Assembly: GCA_020062525.1 (NCBI GenBank)
Contig: JAGUWE010000076.1
Span: forward strand, 1 to 5,897
Direction of reading: 5' to 3'
DNA: 5,897 bases
Source: Patescibacteria group bacterium
GTDB lineage: Bacteria > Patescibacteriota > Patescibacteriia > JAACEG01 > JAGUWE01
Both the position numbers and the translations under genes were made by a program. This document shows, piece after piece, positions 1-5,677 of the stretch. The notes beneath the pieces were generated by a model, which was not told the origin of the DNA, ran no database searches, and saw only the letters and a list, made by a program, of their open reading frames with translations. Position 1 is the stretch's first letter; the number at the start of each line of letters is the position of its first letter.

Positions 1-2529
1 CATAGTAGCGCGATTATGGGTAATGGTAATGATTTGAGTTCTAATTGACAAATCTTCTAAAATTTTAGCAAAGCGCCGTGAGTTGGCTTCGTCCAAAGCA
101 GCATCAACTTCATCTAAAACAATAAAGGGCGAAGAATTATTGGCAATAATGGCACAAAGCAAAGCTAAGGCGGTCAGAGCTCTTTCCCCTCCAGAAAGCA
201 TACTGATACTTTTGATTTTTTTGCCAGGCGGCGTGGCTTCTATTTCAATGAGTATTTCTTTGGTTCGGTCATATTTTTGGGCAATGCTCTTCTTAGTTTC
301 TGTCACTTCTTCAATTAATTCCAGTGTCTCTTTTTCTTTTTGGGTTCTTTTAACTAAACGAGCACTGCCGCCGCCAAACAAAATTCTAAAATATTTATTA
401 AATTGCTCGTTTATCTTCGTAAAAGCGCTTTCAAATTGTTTTTTTATTAAATTATCCAACTCTTCAATAATGTTTTCTAAAGAACTCATCGCCTCTCTAA
501 GATCAACTGATTGATTGGTTAAAAATTCATAGCGCTCTTTGGTTTGTTTGTATTCAGAGACGGTCTCTTTGTCAAGACCGCCGATTATTTCAAGCTGGCG
601 CTTCAGCCGCTCTATTTCTGTCCGAAGCTCCTCTTCTTCTGACTCGCTTTTTGTCTTAGCTATTAATTTGTCCAAAGCACCAAGTTCAGCGACAATTTCT
701 TTTTCCAAATCTTCGCGATGGGTCTCAATTTTAGCTAAATTAATTTTAACTTCGCTCAAACTTTCGCGGATTTTATCAAGAGAATTTTGCTCTGCCTGAA
801 TTTTTTCTTGAAGGGCAAAAACCTCGTCTTGGCGCTCTTCTTCTTCTTTGTTAAATGAAGACAGTTTATTTTTTGTTTCATCAAGTTCTGTCTCAAGCCG
901 GGAAAGTTCTTTTCCCAGTTGGGCGATTTCTGGTTGATTTTTCTCAACGGGTTTATTTTTGAAAAAAAACCTTTCCCTTAACAGATTAATCTGAGTTAAA
1001 GTTAATTCTCTCTCGTTCTCGTCATTTTTGGTTTTTTCCCGAAGAAAAGATAGTTTTTTTTCAATCAATTCAATATTGAAGCGGGCATTGATTAATTTTT
1101 CAACCACGACTTTTTTTTCCTCAAAAAGGCGGGCTAACTGGCTGGTTAGATTTTCCCCTTCCTGACTGTCGGGTTTTATCTGTTTGAGGTTTTCCAAAAG
1201 CATTTTAAACTCGGCTTTAATCTTTTCAGCCAAATCGCGGATGAAAACTAAATCAAGCGCCTCTTTTTCTTCTTTTAATTGCTTAATTAAAGTTTCCTGC
1301 TTAATAGTGAGCCCTTTAACAATATTTTTAAATTCCAACCAAATTGTTTTGAAATCGCGTCTTGGAGAAGGCGAACTGGTAGCCAGTTTTTGGTTTAAAT
1401 CATCAATTTGCGAGTCAATTTGAGTGATTAAGTTCTGGTTGACCTCTTGTTCTTTTTCAGGATTTTTCACTTGGCTTTCAAGTTGTTCCTTTTCATCTTT
1501 AAATTTTTCTATTTCCGAATCTAAATTTTTTAGTTTCTTTTCCAGCCAAATTAGTTCTTTTTCGTCTTGCTTTTCAGAGGTCGGGATCTGATTTTGAATT
1601 GCAATTTTTTCCTGTAAAATTAAATTTTTCTTTTCGGAAAGCATTTCTAATTGCTTTTGCAGCTGGCTAAAATTTTCTGAGCGGCTTTTCCTCTTTCTTA
1701 AATTTTCTAATTGCCGGGTAATCGCAGTCATCTTTTTTTCCGCTTCTTCTTCCTCGGCTTTTTTTTCTCTGATTTGTTTTTCAATTTCAGTTAGTTTGGT
1801 TTTAATTTTCTGCCAAAAACTGGAATAAAAATTTATCTGAAAATTGCGCAACTGAGTTTCCAAAGCTTCGCGTTTTTCCAGCCGTTTAATTTGACGGGTT
1901 AAAGTTTTGAGTCGGGGTTCAATTTCTTTGATTAGCAGTTCGGCTTGGCTCAGATTCTCCTCGGTTCTTGCCAATTTATTAAGTGATTGTTCTCTTTTAA
2001 GTTGGTATTGTTTGATATTGACTGCTTCACTAAAAAATTCTTGGCGTTCAGTGTGGGAAGAATTAAGAATTGAATCAACCATACCCTGACCAATAATGCC
2101 ATAAGTTCTTTGCCCAAAATTGGCTTTGGCTAAAAAAAGTAGAACATCCTGCAAGCGCACTTTTGCTTTATTGATTAAATATTCACCTTCGCCATCGCGA
2201 AAAACTCGCCGCGTAATAACAATTTGATTGTAATCTAAATCGGCTGCTTTATCATCATTGTTGAAATATAAGGAGGCCTCAGCTAAACCAAGTGGAATTC
2301 TTTTTTTGGTTCCAAAAAAAATCACATCGTTGGCTTTCTTGCCACGCAGGATTTTTAAACTTTGCTCGCCTAAGACCCAACGAATGGCGTCAACAACATT
2401 GGATTTGCCAGTGCCATTGGGTCCAACAACAGCCGTAATGCCTTGGCTCACTTTGCCACGAGAAAAATCTAAAATTGTCTTATTGGCAAATGATTTAAAA
2501 CCTTGTATTTCCAGCCGCTCTAAAAACAT
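1..2529 (-). CDS. smc: Chromosome segregation ATPase SMC, C-terminal end cut by the window edge
   Basis: The reading frame is open for 843 codons from ATG at 2529 to position 1. It encodes the ATPase core of the condensin-like SMC complex, which compacts and segregates the chromosome. Visible motifs: Walker A GPNGTGKSN at residues 36-44 (T40 where SMCs usually have S), RWVLGEQS at 50-57, Q-loop IIGQG (Q148), ABC signature LSGGERAL at 778-785, Walker B VLDEVDAALDEA with D806/E807, and switch histidine H838 in ITHN. The frame runs off the edge at THNRATM; family knowledge suggests ~35-45 residues are missing, so full length is ~880, against ~1,190 in B. subtilis. Residues ~175-690 are charged coiled coil. 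I see no hinge domain and no CxxC zinc hook, which argues against Rad50/SbcC. The start is fixed by an in-frame TAG only two codons upstream. No Shine-Dalgarno is visible. It is transcribed divergently from the tRNA. Confidence 0.95.
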   Translation of the reverse strand, partial: MFLERLEIQGFKSFANKTILDFSRGKVSQGITAVVGPNGTGKSNVVDAIRWVLGEQSLKILRGKKANDVIFFGTKKRIPLGLAEASLYFNNDDKAADLDYNQIVITRRVFRDGEGEYLINKAKVRLQDVLLFLAKANFGQRTYGIIGQGMVDSILNSSHTERQEFFSEAVNIKQYQLKREQSLNKLARTEENLSQAELLIKEIEPRLKTLTRQIKRLEKREALETQLRNFQINFYSSFWQKIKTKLTEIEKQIREKKAEEEEAEKKMTAITRQLENLRKRKSRSENFSQLQKQLEMLSEKKNLILQEKIAIQNQIPTSEKQDEKELIWLEKKLKNLDSEIEKFKDEKEQLESQVKNPEKEQEVNQNLITQIDSQIDDLNQKLATSSPSPRRDFKTIWLEFKNIVKGLTIKQETLIKQLKEEKEALDLVFIRDLAEKIKAEFKMLLENLKQIKPDSQEGENLTSQLARLFEEKKVVVEKLINARFNIELIEKKLSFLREKTKNDENERELTLTQINLLRERFFFKNKPVEKNQPEIAQLGKELSRLETELDETKNKLSSFNKEEEERQDEVFALQEKIQAEQNSLDKIRESLSEVKINLAKIETHREDLEKEIVAELGALDKLIAKTKSESEEEELRTEIERLKRQLEIIGGLDKETVSEYKQTKERYEFLTNQSVDLREAMSSLENIIEELDNLIKKQFESAFTKINEQFNKYFRILFGGGSARLVKRTQKEKETLELIEEVTETKKSIAQKYDRTKEILIEIEATPPGKKIKSISMLSGGERALTALALLCAIIANNSSPFIVLDEVDAALDEANSRRFAKILEDLSIRTQIITITHNRATM

Positions 2530-2542
2530 AAATGTCTACAAA

Positions 2543-2660
2543 TGTCATCCTGAATCCCGTCATTCGACAGGACAGGTTTATTTCAGGATCTAAATCGTTT
2601 AATAATTAAGAGATGCTGAGACAAGCATGCCCTGACGAATGTCATGGGTTCAGCATGACA
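2543..2660. repeat. Inverted pair of ~50-nt TGTCAT-ended repeats
   Basis: Two related units face each other across a 19-nt spacer (2592-2610). Unit A reads on the minus strand from 2591 to 2543 and unit B on the plus strand from 2611 to 2660. Read in the same orientation both begin AGAT(C/G)CTGA, share a middle TG(T/C)CCTG(T/A)CGAATG, and end TTCAG(G/C)ATGACA; by eye they are about 80% identical. The outer ends of the pair are therefore TGTCAT and ATGACA. The region has no ORF and resembles dispersed intergenic palindromes (REP/MITE-like) of many bacterial genomes. It fills most of the predicted 5' leader of smc and stops 13 nt before the smc ATG, so its hairpin could affect smc translation (inference). 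Confidence 0.8.
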
Positions 2661-2692
2661 AAATATTTTATTCTTTTTTAAATACCCCTTTC

Positions 2693-2721
2693 ATTTTACA
2701 CAAATCTTGCCAAAAAGGCAA
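2693..2721 (-). promoter_or_regulatory. Sigma70-type promoter for smc
   Basis: On the minus strand there is TTGCCT (-35, 2721-2716), a 17-nt spacer, and TAAAAT (-10, 2698-2693). The predicted start is near 2686, which gives smc a leader of about 155 nt containing the inverted repeat pair. It overlaps the opposite-facing tRNA promoter. The hexamer match is good but not perfect; no closer promoter was evident. Confidence 0.55.
2707..2721. promoter_or_regulatory. Palindrome shared by two divergent -35 boxes
   Basis: TTGCC-AAAAA-GGCAA is a perfect 5-bp palindrome with a 5-nt centre. Its left arm is the -35 core of the rightward tRNA promoter and its right arm is the -35 core of the leftward smc promoter. 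It could equally be an operator for a dimeric regulator; the sequence cannot tell these apart. Confidence 0.5.
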
Positions 2722-2735
2722 TTATTCGCTATGAT
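2707..2735 (+). promoter_or_regulatory. Sigma70-type promoter for tRNA-Glu
   Basis: TTGCCA (2707-2712), a 17-nt spacer and TATGAT (2730-2735) place the start near 2742, about 12 nt before the mature tRNA 5' end. Position, strand and spacing all fit a dedicated tRNA promoter. Confidence 0.7.
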
Positions 2736-2753
2736 TTGAAAGAAATTGATTAA

Positions 2754-2825
2754 GGCCCCTTCGTCTAGTGGTTAGGACATTAGGTTTTCATCCTAAAAAC
2801 AGGGATTCGATTCCCCTAGGGGCTA
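2754..2825 (+). tRNA. tRNA-Glu, anticodon UUC
   Basis: The 72-nt cloverleaf carries glutamate to GAA/GAG codons. The acceptor stem is GGCCCCT with AGGGGCT, giving G1-U72 at the end, then discriminator A2825. The D arm is GTCTAGTGGTTAGGAC. The anticodon stem TTAGG/CCTAA holds a 7-nt loop TTTTCAT with anticodon TTC. The T arm is AGGGA-TTCGATT-CCCCT. The T stem is odd: the almost universal G53-C61 pair is A53 opposite C61. CCA is not encoded (A2825 is followed by CAAA), so it must be added post-transcriptionally. G1-U72 and A73 also occur in cyanobacterial and chloroplast tRNA-Glu as I remember them. It appears monocistronic, with its own promoter and terminator. Confidence 0.95.
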
Positions 2826-2826
2826 C

Positions 2827-2852
2827 AAAAAATTCGCCCATTGGCGTTTTTT
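2827..2852 (+). terminator. Rho-independent terminator of tRNA-Glu
   Basis: The stem CGCC (2835-2838) with GGCG (2843-2846) closes a CATT loop and is followed by six T (2847-2852). The preceding A-run (2827-2832) can extend the stem against the T-run. It starts directly after the tRNA, leaving little 3' trailer. Confidence 0.75.
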
Positions 2853-2861
2853 GTTTTCCAT

Positions 2862-2890
2862 TTGCCTAAAGATTTTTTTTGATTTATAAT
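2862..2890 (+). promoter_or_regulatory. Sigma70-type promoter for the small heat-shock gene
   Basis: TTGCCT (2862-2867), a 17-nt spacer and a perfect TATAAT (2885-2890). The -10 box ends 8 nt before the ATG at 2899, so transcription should begin near 2896-2898 and the mRNA would be leaderless or have a 1-3 nt leader. No CIRCE-type inverted repeat (HrcA operator) is visible, so heat control is not evident from this promoter. Confidence 0.7.
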
Positions 2891-2898
2891 TTAGATAT

Positions 2899-3342
2899 AT
2901 GAAAAATTTGTTGAATAAGTTTAAAATCAAAAAAGAACTAACAAATCCCGCTAAAAAATCAGCTTCGGTTGAAATTGCTCCCAAAAAGGACTATGAAGAT
3001 TGGTTGACTAAAGAACAAGAAGGGCAATTAGTGGTTGATGTTTATCAAACGCCGAAAAATATTGTCATTAAATCAACGGTGGCGGGACTCAGGCCAGAAG
3101 ACCTTGACATTTCTTTAGCCAATGATATGATAACCATTCGCGGCAAACGTGAAAAGTGCGAGGAAGTTAAAGAAGAAGATTATTTTTATAAAGAATGTTA
3201 TTGGGGCGGTTTTTCTCGCTCAATTATTTTGCCGGCTGAAGTCAAAGCTGACCAAGCAAGGGCTGAATTAGAAAACGGCATTTTAACGATTATCTTACCT
3301 AAAGTTAAAGAAACTAAGATTAATATTGAAAATAAAGATTAA
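2899..3342 (+). CDS. Small heat-shock protein (Hsp20/alpha-crystallin family)
   Basis: This 147-residue protein is a cytoplasmic ATP-independent holdase chaperone that binds unfolding proteins and forms oligomers. A short, lysine-rich N-terminal arm (~1-42) precedes the alpha-crystallin domain (~43-137). Typical family stretches are VAGLRPEDLDISLANDMI (61-78), IRGKRE (80-85), YWGGFSRSIILP (101-112) and the strand motif AELENGILTIILPK (122-135). The tail carries an I-x-I motif (I141-N-I143), the element that docks into neighbouring subunits. Length is normal for the family. The first ATG is chosen because it sits right at the predicted transcription start; there is no Shine-Dalgarno sequence, as expected for a leaderless message. 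It heads a co-directional run with the next two genes, 32 nt from the next ORF. Confidence 0.93.
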   Translation: MKNLLNKFKIKKELTNPAKKSASVEIAPKKDYEDWLTKEQEGQLVVDVYQTPKNIVIKSTVAGLRPEDLDISLANDMITIRGKREKCEEVKEEDYFYKECYWGGFSRSIILPAEVKADQARAELENGILTIILPKVKETKINIENKD

Positions 3343-3374
3343 TAAGCTGCCTTCCTAATTTATTTAGACAATTT

Positions 3375-3662
3375 ATGATCGAAAAATTTTTTGAGGAGGA
3401 CATAAGACAACCAAAAATTGAAAAACCAGAAACAGAGAAACCAATTGAAAAATTAAAATTTGTCAAATGTACAATTGAACATTTAGATGAAAAAATGGCC
3501 CAGATTAAGTTAGAAGATGGTCAAATTATTAATTGGCCGAAAGAGAAACTGCTGGAAAATTCTCAAGAGGGTGATGAAGTTGAACTTAGTTTACTTGGTA
3601 AAGAAGAATTAGCCAAAGAAATCCTAAATACTATTTTGAAACCAAGCGAAGAAAATGAATAA
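3375..3662 (+). CDS. Small DUF3006-like protein, function unknown
   Basis: The product is 95 residues, acidic and probably cytoplasmic, with no signal or membrane segment. Residues ~1-27 are a charged, proline-containing, probably disordered tail. Residues ~28-73 look like a small beta-rich domain: FVKCTIEHLDEKMAQIKLED, then G-Q-I-I-N-W-P, then LLENSQEGDEVELSLL. This pattern (strand, acidic turn, strand, a P/L-rich hinge, then EGDEVEL) recalls DUF3006 proteins, although I am judging from memory. A C-terminal helix follows (EELAKEILNTIL). The ATG at 3375 has no Shine-Dalgarno. A strong GAGGAGG does occur inside the gene at 3393-3399, but no standard start codon follows it at useful spacing. 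Its stop overlaps the VanW start by 8 nt (ATGAATAA), suggesting translational coupling. No function can be assigned. Confidence 0.75.
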   Translation: MIEKFFEEDIRQPKIEKPETEKPIEKLKFVKCTIEHLDEKMAQIKLEDGQIINWPKEKLLENSQEGDEVELSLLGKEELAKEILNTILKPSEENE

Positions 3663-5550
3663 ATTAACTCAGCAAAAAAATTTTCCAAATAGCAAAAAAC
3701 GATGGCTAACATTGATTGCCATCGTTTTTTTGATTTTAATCTTGATAATGCCGTTTATGGCTGTTGGCTTGGCAAATAAAATTTATCAAGGCAAAATTTT
3801 TTACAATATCTGGATTAATGGGATAAATTTAAGTGGCCAAACCCAAGAGGAAGCAACAACGCTCCTTAAAAAAAAAGCGGATGAAGTTTTTAAGCCAGGT
3901 TTTGAATTCGTTGCCCGGGACAAAATCGTCACTCTTCAGGCCGATGTGGTTTCACCGACTGATCCGGATTTAACCAGAGAAATTCTGAGCTTTAATAATG
4001 AAAAAACCGTTGCTTCTGCCTATGGCGTTACCCGCGGCAAGAATTCCTGGCAAAATTTCAAGGAAAAATTAACTTTATTTTTTAGCCCCAAAAATTTAGC
4101 GGCTCAGTTTAATTTTAATGACCAAGAAATTTTAACAATTTTAAAAGATAATTTTTCAACACTGGAAAGCCCGGCCCAAAGTGCTGATTTGGTTGTTACT
4201 GCCAATTCGCCCTTGGATTTTGAAATTAAACCGGCCAAGCTTGGCACGATTTTTGATTATGACAAGGCCTTGGCTGATTTTAAAAATAATTTAACTAATT
4301 TTAAAAACAATCGTGTTGAATTGGCAACTATTACTGATTATCCAAAAATTAAAGAATCTGAGGCCTCGCAATTAATTCCTCAAGCCAAAGAAATTATTAA
4401 ATTAGCCCCCTTAAATTTAACTTATGAAAAAAAGAAATGGAAAATTGATGAAAAAACCCTGACTGACTGGTTAACCGCTCGTAAAGAAGAAAATGTCTTT
4501 CTTGATCTTAATGAAACTAAAGTTACTGAATTTTTAGAAAAAATAGCTGAAGATGTTAATGTTGAAGTTAAAGAAGCTAAATTTAAAATTGTCGCTGGTA
4601 GGGTCCGTGAATTTCAGCCAAGTTCCCCTGGTAAAAAACTCAATTTTGACCAAACTTTAAATAATTTAAGAAAAAAATTTTGGGGGGAAAAACAACAAGA
4701 GGTAGAACTTGTGGTTGAGACCATTGAAGCCAAAACTGACATTGCTGATATTAATGAATTAGGCATTGCCAAACTAATCGGCGTGGGCAAATCCAATTTT
4801 AAAGGCAGTCCGAAAAATCGCCGTCATAATATCAAAGTGGGTAGTGAAACTCTAAATGGACTCTTAATTAAACCAAATGAAGAATTCTCTTTAGTTGGGG
4901 TCTTGGGCACAGTTGATGCCTCAACCGGTTATCTGCCGGAATTGGTGATCAAAGGCAATAAAACCATTCCTGAATACGGTGGTGGACTTTGCCAAATTGG
5001 CACCACGATGTTTCGCACCGCGCTTTATACCGGCCTACCAATTACTGAAAGAACTAATCACTCTTATCGCGTGGTTTATTATGAACCAGCTGGTATGGAT
5101 GCCACAATTTATAATCCTAAACCGGATTTGCTTTTTATCAATGATACCGGCCATTATATTTTACTCCAGACCAAAATTGAAGGAGATGAGCTAATTTTTG
5201 AAATGTGGGGCACCACTGATGGCCGCCAAATTAAAATTGAAAATCCGCCGCGCCTTTTTAATATCACTAAACCGCCACCAATGAAAGAAATTGAGACCGA
5301 AGAGCTACCGCCCGGCGAGAAAAAATGCACGGAAAAAAGCCACAACGGCGCTGATGCGGCTTTTACCAGTAAAGTAACCTATCCTGACGGTAAAGTTTTG
5401 GAGGAAGTCTGGCGCAGCCACTATCGGCCCTGGCAGGCAGTTTGTTTGGTTGGCAAAGCCAAAGAAGAACTCAATACGCCGACTGAAAATAACAATCAAT
5501 CGGTTTTGCCCAATATAAAAAATCCAACGGCGACGAGCAGCACCCCTTAA
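3655..5550 (+). CDS. Membrane-anchored VanW-family cell-envelope protein
   Basis: The 631-residue protein has a lysine/arginine-rich cytoplasmic start and one membrane helix (~17-40, WLTLIAIVFLILILIMPFMA), so the rest should be outside the membrane. Residues ~50-170 and ~235-355 look like two copies of the YoaR-type putative peptidoglycan-binding module (PG_binding_4-like); the first has INGINLSGQTQEEATTLL. The VanW domain spans ~372-505, with GKSNFKGSPKNRRHNI, PNEEFSLVG and the hallmark YGGGLCQIGTTMFRTAL (441-457), then NHSYRVVYYEPAGMDATI. A C-terminal module (~557-600) has two cysteines, C558 and C597, that could form a disulfide, followed by a Ser/Thr/Asn-rich tail. The biochemical role of VanW is not established; despite the name, nothing here indicates vancomycin resistance. 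A peptidoglycan-related role is inference. Only a weak GAAG lies before the ATG, so coupling to the preceding gene is likely. Confidence 0.92.
   Translation: MNKLTQQKNFPNSKKRWLTLIAIVFLILILIMPFMAVGLANKIYQGKIFYNIWINGINLSGQTQEEATTLLKKKADEVFKPGFEFVARDKIVTLQADVVSPTDPDLTREILSFNNEKTVASAYGVTRGKNSWQNFKEKLTLFFSPKNLAAQFNFNDQEILTILKDNFSTLESPAQSADLVVTANSPLDFEIKPAKLGTIFDYDKALADFKNNLTNFKNNRVELATITDYPKIKESEASQLIPQAKEIIKLAPLNLTYEKKKWKIDEKTLTDWLTARKEENVFLDLNETKVTEFLEKIAEDVNVEVKEAKFKIVAGRVREFQPSSPGKKLNFDQTLNNLRKKFWGEKQQEVELVVETIEAKTDIADINELGIAKLIGVGKSNFKGSPKNRRHNIKVGSETLNGLLIKPNEEFSLVGVLGTVDASTGYLPELVIKGNKTIPEYGGGLCQIGTTMFRTALYTGLPITERTNHSYRVVYYEPAGMDATIYNPKPDLLFINDTGHYILLQTKIEGDELIFEMWGTTDGRQIKIENPPRLFNITKPPPMKEIETEELPPGEKKCTEKSHNGADAAFTSKVTYPDGKVLEEVWRSHYRPWQAVCLVGKAKEELNTPTENNNQSVLPNIKNPTATSSTP
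3694..3731 (+). terminator. Terminator-like hairpin inside the VanW gene
   Basis: AAAAAACGATGGC (3694-3706) pairs perfectly over 13 bp with GCCATCGTTTTTT (3718-3730) around an 11-nt loop, and seven T run from 3725 to 3731. It covers codons 14-26, just before and at the start of the membrane helix. It has the form of an intrinsic terminator (GC-rich core plus U-run) and is nearly symmetric, so it could act on either strand. A ribosome translating the start of the gene would cover it. Whether it terminates is inference. Confidence 0.6.
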
Positions 5551-5554
5551 AAAT

Positions 5555-5620
5555 TGTCATCCCGGACTTGATCCGGGATCCAAAAATTTCTCCTGGATTC
5601 CTGCTTCCGCAGGAATGACA
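5555..5620. repeat. TGTCAT-ended palindromic repeat after the VanW gene
   Basis: This 66-nt element begins TGTCATCC and ends GGAATGACA. It contains two hairpins: CCCGGA/TCCGGG with a 5-nt loop (5561-5577), and ATTCCTGC/GCAGGAAT with a TTCC loop (5597-5616). The halves can be read as two inverted ~28-nt units ending in GGATCCA and GGATTCC-type sequence, the same outward TGTCAT arrangement as the element at 2543-2660 but with a different interior. Such sequences are common dispersed intergenic repeats in bacteria. It starts 4 nt after the VanW stop and may protect or end that mRNA, but it has no T-run. Confidence 0.8.
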
Positions 5621-5640
5621 GAACACAAAATATAGATAGC

Positions 5641-5677
5641 AAAAATAAAAAAGGGCGAGATTTTTGTCTCTACCCTT
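5641..5677 (-). terminator. Rho-independent terminator of the structured RNA
   Basis: On the minus strand AAGGG-TA-GAGA (5677-5667) pairs with TCTC-G-CCC(TT) (5660-5651) around a CAAAAA loop, followed by TTTTTTATTTTT (5652-5641). There is no T-run on the plus side, so direction is clear. Confidence 0.8.

Noticed and set aside
756..947. Minus-strand 63-codon ORF inside smc
   Set aside because: It is in another frame of the smc gene, which is continuous here; lysine-rich out-of-frame noise.
83..2593. Several plus-strand ORFs of 60-143 codons (for example 83-514, 539-799, 1184-1423, 2258-2593)
   Set aside because: All lie opposite the intact smc frame, are serine/leucine-rich as expected from antisense of a Lys/Glu-rich coiled coil, and show no domain pattern.
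3393..3419. Alternative start for the 95-residue gene after GAGGAGG
   Set aside because: The only nearby in-frame codons are ATA and ATT, and ATA is too close; the ATG at 3375 is retained.
4614..5499. Minus-strand and alternate-frame ORFs inside the VanW gene (4614-4796, 4979-5194, 5154-5345, 5305-5499)
   Set aside because: They overlap the well-supported VanW coding frame and have no recognisable content.
3655..5550. Vancomycin resistance gene
   Set aside because: VanW is named from a resistance cluster but is not a demonstrated resistance enzyme, and no vanH/A/X-type genes are nearby.
1..5550. UGA recoded as glycine (as in SR1/Gracilibacteria)
   Set aside because: All coding frames are complete with no internal TGA and end in TAA, so the standard code suffices.
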